Source of the DNA: Paguma larvata | Taxonomy: Eukaryota; Chordata; Mammalia; Carnivora; Viverridae | DNA length: 64,000 nucleotides | Direction of reading: 5' to 3' | Assembly (NCBI GenBank): GCA_030068075.1 | Contig: CM057823.1 | Coordinates: forward strand, 17,146,485 to 17,210,484 | In this document: piece after piece, positions 45,661 through 56,689 of the stretch | How positions within the stretch are numbered: the stretch's first letter is position 1 | Layout: each line of letters starts with the position of its first letter | Program-made: the position numbers and the translations under genes | Notes under the pieces: generated by a model | The model's input: only the letters and a program-made list of their open reading frames with translations | What the model was told of the DNA's origin: nothing | Databases searched by the model: none

Positions 45661-46129
45661 AATCTCACAAAGGCCAGACTCTCATCCCTGGGAGTTTTAT
45701 TCTGTGCCTCTCCATACCAGTGTATTTTCCAAGCTCCATTTCCGCCTGTGTTCCATTGCTGTTTTGTTCTCTTGATCTACTTGTTTCTCTTCTTTCTTCT
45801 GTTCTTAATCCTTGCTTCCATTCTGGACTCCTCTCTCTGGACTCAACACTACTGGGACTATTACCAGACATTTTGACTTGGTTGTGGGGCTACTGTGCAT
45901 AATATGACCTCTTTGCCAACTCTGACGGCCATGTCCAAGAATCCCTGGGCATGAATCGTCCTTGCCTAGAGGATCAAGTGTCAGATACAGGAGTTTAAAT
46001 TCTATGACCTAAACATCAACATAAACCCTTGCTTTCTCCCGAAAGTCTCTCTTCTAACATGAAGGTTATACTTTCCCTTGACAGAGTTCACCCCAAAAGA
46101 AGGGAGCATCTTTGATTTTGGTGAATGTC

Positions 46130-46230
46130 ACTGTATACTGTGTATACACTGTATACTGTATACACACTGTATATATACTGTATACTGTACACTGTATATA
46201 TACACTGTATACACATGTATATATGCATGC
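46130..46230. repeat. GTATAC/ACTGTATA minisatellite
   Basis: Irregular repeats of CTGTATAC and ACTGTATATA. Because GTATAC is its own complement, the tract is rich in overlapping inverted repeats. Open frames of mixed Cys/Ile/Tyr repeats on both strands are artefacts. Confidence 0.9.
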
Positions 46231-47116
46231 CTCTTCAGAAAAATGTCTATTGCCATTTGGTTCCTGACTATTCCTGACACTGAGTTGGATCAAGATAGAT
46301 ACAAATATCACAAAATGAATACTTTATTATTTTTAATTTTGTTTACAATTCTTAAGCATAGGCAAATCTAATTTATTGGGAAGGTCAGCTACCTTAATCA
46401 GGAATACATGCACCATGGTGATTTAGCTAGCATTTACTCAATAGTCAAAAGGATTAATTCCTTAATTCACATAATGAATGTTAGAAGTTAGTTTTTCCTG
46501 GAAAAACTGGTGATATTCAAAAGATGAATTGGCTAGAAGTACGTTCAGAGTATTCCCTCTCTTGCATATAAAGGATGCACATAGCTCTTGAGCCCTTCGT
46601 CCTTACTCTTCAGATAGTGCTGAGACTTAATTTCAAAGGTGTCCTACAACCAGCTATAGAGGCAGAAAGTTCTGGCTCCCTTATGCCCACAGTAACTTTA
46701 ATTAAATCCTGTCTCTACAATATTACAGCATTTGCTTCAATGAACCTTTCATGTAATATGCGGTCAGAGTACCTAAGAGGACAGAGAATTGAGATTTCAT
46801 TAAGTGACAGGTTCTGAAGTATTCTCAAGACTACTGGCAGATAAGTGACAGTATGTATACTAAATTCTTTCCAAGACTTGCCATCATTTCCAACAGTGAC
46901 ATATATCAGGGAAAACATGGTTATCACCTCTAACCACTGACGAACACCAGTATGTATCAAAAGGAAACAAAAATTGTGGGAATGATTTATTCGTCTGTAA
47001 CAGAACATAAGTCCTAAACTTCCGACAAAACATAAATATATGCCAATGGACTGTTATTAGAATAACTATTAAAGTGTTTTCTATTTGAGTTTATTTGTTA
47101 GAGAACAGACAGCTGG
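46231..47116. other. Unique stretch, nothing recognised
   Basis: The 80-codon plus frame (46575-46817) and 97-codon minus frame (46715-47008) overlap and show no recognised family. Confidence 0.45.
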
Positions 47117-47380
47117 TGGAAGGGAAGGAAGAAGGGAAGGAGGGAGGGAAAGAAGGAAGGAAGGAAGGAAGGAGAAAGGAAGGAAGGAAGGAAGGAGGGA
47201 GGGAGGGAGGGAGGAGGAAGGAAGGAAGGAAGGAAGGAAGGAAGGAAGGAGAAGGAGGGAGGGAGGGAGGGAAAGAAGGAAGGAAGGAGGGAAGGAGGGA
47301 GGGAGGGAGGGAGGGAGGGAGGGAGGGAGGGAGGGAGGGGAGAAGGGAGGCAAGGAGGGAAGGAAGGAAGGAGGGAAGGG
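47117..47380 (+). repeat. (GGAA)n/(GGGA)n polypurine microsatellite, ~265 bp
   Basis: Nearly pure A/G strand of GGAA, GGGA and GAAGGA units with only one C (47351). The open frames of 100 or more codons on both strands (Arg/Glu/Gly/Lys on plus, Pro/Ser/Leu/Phe on minus) are artefacts. GGAA arrays are ETS-factor cores and can form triplex DNA. Confidence 0.97.
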
Positions 47381-50009
47381 CAATTAGGATGGATAAAAAT
47401 TTAACAGGTTTCAATTAGTTCTGTAAAATAGGAAACTGTCCTGAGGGACTCAGGATTTGGAAGGACAGCTGGTAGGGGAGCTACTGAAGCCTGTCAGAGC
47501 AGTGTATAGGGCCAGGTAGGGTGCATTACATAGCAGTGCAAGTATGAGTGAGTGGTTATTCCTACAATCCAGGAAATTATTCCTATTTATTACAAAGAAA
47601 AGAGACACCCTGCCAGACTCAAGTGAAAATGATGTGAATTTAGATAGATGGAACAAGTAGAAATATAGGGAAGAGAAACTATTTATATTAAGAGGGTTAA
47701 AATACAACCTGTAGTCATGCCCTTTCTTGTTATTAGTAATATTTTATACCAGGAAATTGTGGATGATCCATTCAGTGTTATTAGATGATAGAATGGCCAT
47801 TCAGGGATTGAAATTACTGAAAGTCAATTGAAGTCAATAATTTATTAATTTTTAAGTAAAATTAGTCATATTCTTCCCCAGTTTCTCATCTTACATTATT
47901 ATCCACCTTAGAATGTTTAACAAATGATTTTTTCCTAAAAACAATTAAGACATACTTAAGGGGAGAAAATTTGCTTGAATTGCTGCTCTCAGCTTTCTGC
48001 AAATTCCTTCCCCTGACCTTGTTTCTCTGGGAAAATACACTTGATTTGTCTATCCCTTGTGGTCTTCTCTGAAAACAACACTGATTTCAAATACAGAAAG
48101 TGTAGCATAATGTTTTGGTATAAATGACAATGTTATTCCTATCTTAATCCTTTTCAAAAAAGATTAGATATGGTTGAAAATGCCATTGTGCAAAACATCT
48201 CATTATCAAATAGTATATACACTTCCCTTTTCTGTGAACAAGACGTACAATTTTATCTTTTTTTTTATATCCTAACCTCATTATGAAATTATTTCTGCTG
48301 AAAAGTTTTTAAATTTATCTGTAAAATGGTTTATTACTGTCAGAATAAAATTCTTGATTACTTCTTAATATGTCCAGTAACAGTATGGGTACAGGTTTTA
48401 CTGAGAGATTCTCTCTTGTATAAGATTAACTCATATAAAGCATTATATTTAATTAAATAATATTCTGTAGTTATATTTCATAATTATATAGGGCATCTAT
48501 GCAATTCTTCTAAGGACATCTTCTAAGGAGATCTTTTAAATTATTTCACATAGTTCGTTAATAATTCTTTCATCTTAAAATTGACTTAGTATCTCTTTTG
48601 TAATTTGATTTCTTTATAATTTTTGAGTATTTTCTTTCTTTGATAACCATTTTTTTTCATTTTAACTTTCCTTCTACTTCTTTTTAAAATAAGTTTATAT
48701 TTATTATTCTTAATATGATACATTTGCCCAAGTGTAAAACTTCAATTACCAAACTAATTAAAGAAAATATGGAATGATACCCTTATTTCTCATGATTTGG
48801 GAAATATTTCTTAACACTCACCACACTCCCATCCTTAAGTCACAAATTATAAGTAGAAAAGTTGGTAAACAAGGGATCTTATTTCTTTGGAATAAAATAA
48901 TTGTTTTTATCAAATAATGACATCATAGACAAAGTACACAAGAGTTTACTATCTGGAATATTCCAGAAACCTCTTGAATCATCAAGAAAAAAATCTGTAA
49001 TGCCAACAGGAAAATTGTCAAGGTTTTAAAATGGAAATCTGCACAAAGAAAAACTTATTAAGATGATGATGGCTAGTGGTAAAGAGAAGAGTAACAGATC
49101 AATAAAAATTTAAAATAGTCAAAATGACATGATGCTTGCTAGTAGAAGTTCAAACTAATGTGTCGGTCTAAAGCGCGATGTTCAGTATTTTGTAAAACTA
49201 AGCAGGTTTATGATACATTGCCTAGAAATTTCTCAAAATATGCCAGAGTAACTCTCTCATGTGCACACATGCATGCTCACACACATATGCACACACGTGC
49301 ACACACAACAAAAACTGCACACTACATATGTGATTAATTAATGGCAATGTTAATCATGGTATCAAACAGTTGGAACCATCTAGGAATCCATCTGTGGAAA
49401 TACATAAGTAAGATATAGAAGTAAGGGAGTTGTCAGAAACTATAGACCAGATGGATAGCAGCAGGAGCAGGTGTTCAACAATGAGTAGGAAAAAAAGGAA
49501 AAAGAAAACAATGAAATTTAAAGCTTAAAACCATTTATATAGGCATAACGGAGAAGATACATATATTTATACACACACATTCATCTATTCAGATATACAT
49601 ACTTATATACATGTATCTAATTAAATACAAAAAAAATATGCTGGATTACAAATACAACAAAGGGTATACCTATGAAGGAAACAATGTTAGGTTTTGTATG
49701 AAATATAAAAATAAAACAAAACTGTAGAAGCTCAAATAAGGCTTCTCAAAGATGAGGTTGATAGCGTACTATTCACTGGAATCAACAACATGCTCTATGC
49801 TTGGACATAAAAAGAAAACACAAATGAAATAAAGAAAAAGACTAATTGTATATTAAGAGTATTAACTCTTTCACAAACAGAAATAGCTACAATTTCTTAC
49901 ACTAAATTTTAAGATGGCCTCCAGTTTTATATAAAGAAATGTATGCAGAAATTATAAAGATCATAATAAATGTGCATACTCAAGTAACACAAGATTATTT
50001 GAATATTTT
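47381..50009. other. Unique stretch, nothing recognised
   Basis: AT-rich without supported gene or SINE. An imperfect CA-rich tract lies at 49258-49312 and an ATATAC-rich tract near 49558-49620. Confidence 0.5.
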
Positions 50010-50212
50010 ACTTTCAAATTTATTTATTTTTGAGAGAGAGAAAGCATATGTGAGCAGAGGAGAGGCAGAGAGAAGAGTGACAGAAAGACTCTCAACCAGG
50101 TTCCACAGTTTAAGTCCAGAATCTGATGCAAGGCTTGAACCCACGAACCATGAGATCATGACCCAAGCCAAAATCAACTCACTTGCTCAAATGACTGAGC
50201 CACTAGGGCATC
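50010..50212 (-). mobile_element. CAN SINE, older copy
   Basis: Antisense: TTTATTTATTTTTGAGAGAG, GTGAGCAGAGGAGAGGCAGA, GGCTTGAACCCACGAACCAT, GAGATCATGACCCAAGCCAA and GACTGAGCCACTAGGGCATC. More diverged than the youngest copies. Confidence 0.9.
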
Positions 50213-50500
50213 CCATGATTAGCTGACTGTTTTATAAGTGTTACTTTTTGAATACTCCTAAAAACAAAATACTTTTACATAAATGTCTACAAAGCTTATA
50301 AAGTGTCCAGAAAGACACTAAATGTATAAGAAAGCAATGGTTCTCAAACCATGCTATGGAAAACTCTTAACTACTATGAAGATGTATCAGATTATCTACA
50401 AGCAGAGCCTTGTTTTTCAATTTACTTTTTCATTTCTACCAAACAATGAAAATTTACATTGCTACGACATAAAACTTAAAGAAAGCCTTTGGTTTCTAAA

Positions 50501-50667
50501 AAAAGAAAAAAGAAAAAAAAAAGAAAAAAATTAGTGTTTATTTATTTTTGAGAGAAAGAGAGAAACACAGAGTGTAAGTGGGAGAGGGGCAGAGAGAGAG
50601 AGGGAGATACAAAATCCTAAGCAGGCTCCAGGCTCTGAGCTGTCAGACTGAGCCACCCAGGCACCCT
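50501..50667 (-). mobile_element. CAN SINE with internal deletion
   Basis: Antisense: long A-rich/T-rich tail region, GTGGGAGAGGGGCAGAGAGA, CAGGCTCCAGGCTCTGAGCT, then GTCAG joined directly to ACTGAGCCACCCAGGCACCC. About 70 bp between the middle and head are missing. A 20-bp target duplication with one mismatch (50481-50500 and 50668-50687) shows both ends are original. Confidence 0.94.
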
Positions 50668-51095
50668 GAAAGGCTTTGGTTTCTAAATGGTTTGAAACTT
50701 TTTCTAGGAAAGAACTACTCACTCTGGTACATGTCCAAAATCTAGTCATCTCAAGTCCCTCATCAATACTGAAATTACTACTAGGATTTATAAGAATAAA
50801 ATTTAGACCACAGAATTTTGTGTGATGCACACACTTCTGTGAAATCAACTGGAGACCATCCATGAGGTGAGTTTAGTTCTGCTTAATTTCACAAAACTAT
50901 CTTTTGTCTAACTTGAGTTCTCATGAGAGAAACCATTTCCTTGTGAGTTTTACATGGCAGAGACAGAGTAACTAATGCAATAAATCAGACTATGCCATAA
51001 TTATGGGGTCAGAGTGCTTCCAAATATGTACACTTTTGAGAAAAATTAGTGAATTTTTTGCCATTCTCAGATAATTTAGAACAACTCAATAACCT

Positions 51096-51219
51096 TGAGG
51101 TACCTGGGTGGCTCAGTCAGTTAAGCACCCAACTCTTGATTTTGGCTCAGGTTATGATCTCACAGTTTGTGAGTTCAAGCCTCCTGTCAGGCTCCACACT
51201 GACAGTGCAGAGCCTGCTG

Positions 51220-51260
<41 letters not shown>

Positions 51261-51308
51261 CACTCACTCTGTCTTCCCCTGCTCTCTCTCTCTAAATAAA
51301 CTTAAAAA
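51096..51308 (+). mobile_element. CAN SINE with expanded (CT)n
   Basis: GGTACCTGGGTGGCTCAGTC head, GAGTTCAAGCCTCCTGTCAG, GTGCAGAGCCTGCTGGGTTT, a CT repeat at about 51223-51257, and a TAAATAAACTTAAAAATT tail. Confidence 0.93.
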
Positions 51309-51507
51309 TTTCAATAATTTTAAATTATGTCTCATAAACAACTCAGACTCATACCATAAAACTTTATTTTTATTCTGCCTGCAACATGATGGTAGTTTTA
51401 TACATGTTAATGGATCACTAAAATGTAAATCATTTGTCTATACAATAATGGTCATTTACTTTATCCAGGTACCCCCAAGATAAGGGATCTACTATTTCCC
51501 AAAGTGT

Positions 51508-51721
51508 CTTTTTTTTAATGTTTATTTATTTTTCAGAGAGAAAGAGACAGAGTATGAGCAGAGGAGAGGCAGAGCCAAAAGGGGAGACACAGAAACCTAA
51601 GCAGGCTCCAGTCACTGAGCTATCAGTACAGAGCCCTACGCAGGGCTCAAACTAATGAATCTTAAGATCATGCACTAAGCCAAAGTTGGATGCTTAACTA
51701 ACTGATCCACCCAGGCACCCC
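51508..51721 (-). mobile_element. CAN SINE, full length
   Basis: Antisense: T-rich tail, GAGTATGAGCAGAGGAGAGG, TCACTGAGCTATCAGTACAG, TAAGATCATGCACTAAGCCA and ACTGATCCACCCAGGCACCC. Target duplication TCCCAAAGTGT at 51497-51507 and 51722-51732. Confidence 0.94.
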
Positions 51722-51732
51722 TCCCAAAGTGT

Positions 51733-53526
51733 TTTTTGTGACTTCCAGTTAACCATCAATAAGTACTGCTATGGCTATGAACTAAATATCTCCAGTAACT
51801 AACCTGTGCTTGTTAGTGATTTTATTCTTAAAGAAGAATGAAAACTGCTTGAACTCATTAGAGTTATGTCTTCCTTATCTTCCTCTATCTTGGGGTGAAC
51901 GCTTGCTATGTAACAGAAAAGAACTACACTATAGTAACATTTCTGGCATAAGATGACTATCTCTGCCTATTCTAACATCTATTATCAAAAAAGGCTATAT
52001 AGTATTTAAACTAATATTCATCATATATACAACCAGGGACAAATAACAGCAATTCTGGGGGTAAGAACAGCAATCCTGGGGGTAAAGAAAGTATCATTAA
52101 TTAATGCTTTTTGGAAAGGATAGTTTAAGAAAACTTATTTATTAATTTCAACCATGTGAAATTGGTTGCTTTTCTTAGATCAAAGTCAGACAAATAGTGA
52201 CCATTAGAAAAGAAAGCTTTTGGTTTGTTTCTTGCTCCTATATACTGTTTCTGAAGTTAGGCCAAAAAAGATTTTTAATTCAATTTTTAATATCTTTTAG
52301 ATGAGTTGATAGGAATAATTTATAACAATTATATATTTATATACTTTAGCAAACTAAATTATTTTTACCTAACTTCCTGCATTGGTACTGAAAATGTTCA
52401 TGTCTGGAAAGATCAATATGGTCCTTATTTTGAAAATAAGAAGAAAAAAGGTTTATTTCTTTAACGAGTATTTACCTATTGGCCATGGTGTAATAGGCAC
52501 TGACTAAGGACATAGCAAAGTCCCTATGAAGACACCTTCTATGAGGGAACATGATAAACAAGAAACGTGAATAGGCAAGTTACACGTTTTTATCAAGGTT
52601 CACAGAACCTAAGTGAAACTGTTAGCAAAAGTAAATATAATCAAGAATACAAAGTTTCTGGCATTCTGAATTCCTAGAATTTTAATTACACTTATCTGAC
52701 ACCGACAAGTGGTAATTTAGTTTCATACTACATTGTTTCATGGTCTCCATGTGTTTTTTTTCTTCCAGGTTAATCTTCTCTCCCTAATTATTTTGTAAGA
52801 TCCTGATGACATAGGCCACATGTCACTATTTCTGGCACAGCACCTGTAACAAGGCTTAGCATAAAACAGGGACTCTAGTGACAAGGATCGATTTTTCCAA
52901 AATTATTAAGGAGAGGATTGAAAATCCTACTTGTCAACTTGTACCAAGTTGATTAAGTTTCTAATCTCATTTATAGTATTAATCCATTCAGTTAATTATT
53001 TTACTTGACTTCCAGTCCACTCCTTCAGTCAGTTACTGTAATTCTCATTTAGCAGATCCTAAATTAAAGAAGTCTCGTTGTATGTATCTACCTGTCCCAA
53101 AATCATTAACTGTTACTTTCTGAAGCTAAGAATTAACCGAATCTACTCATCTACTCCCCCGAAATGAATCCCTTTAAGAATATTTTCCTTAATGTACGGT
53201 TCACTATCTACCAAACTGAGCAATTCCATGGTTTAATATTGCCATGTCTTTCCTCTGTTGATTAGAAATCATTTAAATTTTGCTTGTTATTTCTTTCGAA
53301 ATCTGAAGAAATTACCTTAACTTCCCCACATCTGGTTTCTCTATGTTAAACAGTCACAAGCCTTAGATTTATGTAATATTATTTTTCAATAGCGTTTGTA
53401 AAATAATATGATTTAACTATTAGGCTTTATAAATTGTCACATAAATACTTAAGTTTGGGTAATTCTCTTTTGAATAACAGGTCAATTTTGAATTAAGAAA
53501 ATATGATGATTTTAATCAAAAGGCAT
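51733..53526. other. Unique stretch, nothing else recognised
   Basis: Apart from the 21-bp duplication at 52045, AT-rich unique sequence with no supported gene. Confidence 0.5.
52045..52086 (+). repeat. 21-bp tandem duplication
   Basis: AACAGCAATTCTGGGGGTAA then AACAGCAATCCTGGGGGTAA, adjacent units differing at about two positions. Confidence 0.88.
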
Positions 53527-53563
53527 GACTTTAACTACTGAGCTACCCTGACACCCCTCCTCC
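53527..53563 (-). mobile_element. CAN SINE head stub
   Basis: ACTTTAACTACTGAGCTACC and CTGACACCCCTCC resemble the antisense SINE head (CTTAACCGACTGAGCCACCCAGGCGCCCC). Only about 35 bp; no body, tail or target duplication seen. Confidence 0.55.
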
Positions 53564-54425
53564 AAGCACCTGTGTTTGTCCATCTAGTGCTGATAAATAT
53601 CCCTCAATCCTGTCACCAGAATCAACAATTCTCCATGTGTTCTTTGCTCTTTGTGTAGATACAGAGCGACACCTCATATTTTGGAAAGCATATTTTTATC
53701 AACAGCAAAAAGTTGAAACATACTTTTAATAGCCATTTAGCTTTATTAACCATATAGAGCTTTTAGTCAATTAATATCTCTACAATACATGAGCTTCTAA
53801 TGAGTAACTATATTCCCACCCCGTTTTTTAATAATCAGCTATACTATCTAAATATAAAGTGTTATACTTATTATAATTACTTTTCATCTTATTTAAGTTA
53901 GCAAACTTATGATTCTACTTAGTCTTTCAAGCTTGTATCATCTTCAAAACCAATGCTGTCTTTCATATACTCAATAATAAGGATAACTCTCATTTGGTTA
54001 AGGCAAGGCACTATCTCTCCAACTTACAATGATTTTCATCAAAACACATTGCAATATATTCATTCAGCTAGTTAAAAGTCATTATGCATTCATCACATCA
54101 CCATTTAATATGTAAGATCATCAGGGAACAACTTGCCAAATTTCTTTTTTGACTCAGTATTTGTGACATTTCCTCAAAACTTATTTTTAGTAAATTTATA
54201 ATCTTACAGGTTTCTTTTTTAAGTGCATGCAAACCTTTGTTTAAGAATATTCTCAAAATTTTGAATGAGATTAATAATTTTTTAATAGCTGAATCTGAAG
54301 TTTTGGTCCGTATTTTATGAATCTCCTGATAGATATTTGAGCATAGATGTTAAGAGAAAGCAGTGATAAAATTGAGATGGAGTTAGCTCTGTAGACTACC
54401 TGCCACATAATTTCCTTAAATCATT
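53564..54425. other. Unique stretch, nothing recognised
   Basis: AT-rich, no supported gene. Confidence 0.5.
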
Positions 54426-54429
54426 GTTT

Positions 54430-54625
54430 TTTAAATTTAATGTAATTTAATTTAAAGGAGAGAGAGAATGCAAGGGCGAGGGGCAGAGGGAGACAGAAAA
54501 TACCAAGCAGGTTCCACGCTCAGTGTGGGGTCCAATGCAGAGATTGATCCTACAATCCTGGGATCATAATGTGAGCCAAAATCAAGAGTTGGATGCTCAA
54601 CAGACTGAGCCAGCCAGGAGCCCCT
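54430..54625 (-). mobile_element. CAN SINE, older diverged copy
   Basis: Antisense: TTTAAAGGAGAGAGAGAATG, AGCAGGTTCCACGCTCAGTG, ATCCTGGGATCATAATGTGA, TCAAGAGTTGGATGCTCAAC and GACTGAGCCAGCCAGGAGCC. Its middle (GCTCAGTGTGGGGTC) is of the older subtype also seen at 10102-10304. Confidence 0.88.
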
Positions 54626-54973
54626 AAACTTATTATTTTCTATTATGCTCTCTATTATTCTAAAAAGAGGATAATAATGATCTCATGGTATGTCTGATAA
54701 CTCATTTGAAAAATTATTTATTTCAATTTATATTGTACTTTAATATACTTACTAAAAACCAAATGGTATTTTTCAGAACTGAAAATACAATAGATCCCAG
54801 AAGATATGTCAATTTAAGCAATAACCTTAGTATAGCCACCACATTCAGCAATCTATGCCAAAACAATTATCTTAAAAGTTCCAACAATCAAATCACTAAT
54901 TTGTTCCTTAGTAATCATCTTAATTTCATTAGGATACCTAATATTAGATGACACTTTCCACATACGTGTTGGG

Positions 54974-54999
54974 TTGTGTTTTGTTTTGTTTTGTTTTGC
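54974..54999 (+). repeat. (GTTTT)n short tandem repeat
   Basis: About five GTTTT units. Confidence 0.9.
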
Positions 55000-55537
55000 T
55001 TTGAGGAGTGATGGGATAGAGATCACTTTATCTGTCTTCATCACACTAAAAGCATTCTAAATTCTCTAACACATTCCAGGTTTATTTTATTTCTACTTTC
55101 TGAAAGGTGACACAGTGAGCAGAAAACAACTGTGGGCTATAGGAATAATTCAAATCGCCAATAATCACCATCATGGCCAGGTCTGGTCAATTGTATTCTA
55201 AAGGTTCACGTTTCTGTACTACCATAGCCTGCTACATCCCAACACAATCAGCGGATCCTGACTGATTTACCGGTTCCCCTATCTCACTGGAATATGCTGA
55301 CACCATTGTCCCTTCTCCCATGAAAAGACAGAATCGAATCAAATCCTGGACTCTAAGATGTCCACTGAATAAAGAGTAGCTCCACAACAGAGAGAGCATT
55401 TGGTAAACAAGAAAAAACACAGCATGCCGTCAGTCATATAATCTCCGGCACTTAAACCTGGATTGCCAGTCATGTTAATTTAAGAATCAGATATAATAAT
55501 TTTCATAAAAGTAAAATTTCAGAAATGATGCATACTT

Positions 55538-55676
55538 TTTAAATTTTTTTTGTTTATTTATTTATTTTGAAACAGACAGACAGAGAGAGAGAGAGAGCAT
55601 GAGCATAAGCCGAGGAGTAGAGAGAGAAGGAAAGAGAATCCCAAGCAGGCTCTGCACTGCCAGCGTAAAGCGCCCC
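55538..55676 (-). mobile_element. CAN SINE with internal deletion
   Basis: Antisense: TTTTTTTGTTTATTTATTTA, a GACA/GAGA tract, GAGCATGAGCATAAGCCGAG, CAAGCAGGCTCTGCACTGCC, then a jump to AGCGCCCC, the outermost head. About 90-100 bp of middle and head are lost. Confidence 0.85.
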
Positions 55677-56054
55677 AATGATGAAAACGTCTATGGAGAA
55701 ATTTAACTTCAGTTCTTATAACAAAACTGAAGAAGTGCTTTACAGTAATAGTTTGTTACAATGAGAATATGTATTGAAATATATACGTAGGACCATAAAG
55801 TACCTATGTTTAAAGTATTTTATGTATGTATAAATATTATTGTTATCTCCATCTTTCAATTTATCTCCTTCATTTATTTCCTAAAAACTAATTAGGTTCA
55901 GAAACTGAGCATACTTTATAGCCTACATGTAAATTTGAATAAAACTTCAAAAGAATGATAACAATAATTAATATGAAAAAGCATTTTACCTACATATTAA
56001 AATGAAAAAAAGACTGTGCAGAGGTCAAAGGATTTTAAAATAATGATATTATTC

Positions 56055-56272
56055 GGGACACCTGGGTGGCTCAGTTGGTTAAGCATCTAACTTTGGCTCA
56101 GGTCATGATCTCATGGCTCATGAGTTCAAGCCCTGTGACAGGTTCTTTGTGGACAGCTCAGAGCCTGAAGCCTGCTTCAGATCCTGTCTCTCTCTCTCTC
56201 TCTCTTTCTCTCTGCCTCTTCCCTGTTCATGCTCTCTCTCTCAAAAATAAATAAATATTAAAAACAATTTTT
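56055..56272 (+). mobile_element. CAN SINE, full length
   Basis: GGGACACCTGGGTGGCTCAG head, GAGTTCAAGCCCTGTGACAG, CT-rich middle, AAAAATAAATAAATATT tail. A perfect 17-bp target duplication, AAATAATGATATTATTC, lies at 56038-56054 and 56273-56289. Confidence 0.96.
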
Positions 56273-56443
56273 AAATAATGATATTATTCTATAAACTATT
56301 ACTTAAGTTGTGTTTATTACCATATCCAAGGTAAACAGTAGCTGTATTAATGCTATGAACGCATCTATTTTAGATATATCATTTTTTTCTGGTTTATACA
56401 CATTTAAGTAAATTAAATGATAAAAAGGATACGATGGTATTTT

Positions 56444-56674
56444 TTAAACCATTTTTTTAATGTTTATTTATTTTTTTGAAAGAGAGAGAGTCAGACAGAC
56501 AGACAGAGCATGAGCAGGGGAGGGGCAGAGAGAGAGGGAGACACAGAATCTGAAACAGGTCCAGGCTCTGAGCTGTCAGCACAGAGCCTGACCTGGGGTC
56601 TGAACTCGGAAACTGTGAGATCATGACCTGAGCCGAAGTTGGATGCTCAACCGACTGAGCCGCCCAGTCACCCC
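56444..56674 (-). mobile_element. CAN SINE, full length
   Basis: Antisense: T-rich tail, GACAGACAGACAGAGCATGA, GCAGGGGAGGGGCAGAGAGA, CAGGCTCTGAGCTGTCAGCA, GAGATCATGACCTGAGCCGA and CGACTGAGCCGCCCAGTCAC. Imperfect target duplication ATACGATGGTATTTT at 56429-56443 and ATACAACAGTATTTT at 56675-56689. Confidence 0.95.
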
Positions 56675-56689
56675 ATACAACAGTATTTT

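Noticed and set aside
45597..45902. 101-codon plus-strand frame as a possible gene
   Set aside because: Leu/Ser/Cys-rich without recognised domain; no splice or poly-A support; an overlapping second frame is also open, as expected for T/C-rich sequence.
47081..47418. Open frames of 100-107 codons on both strands
   Set aside because: They are translations of the GGAA/GGGA repeat in several frames at once; no start context, domain or complexity.
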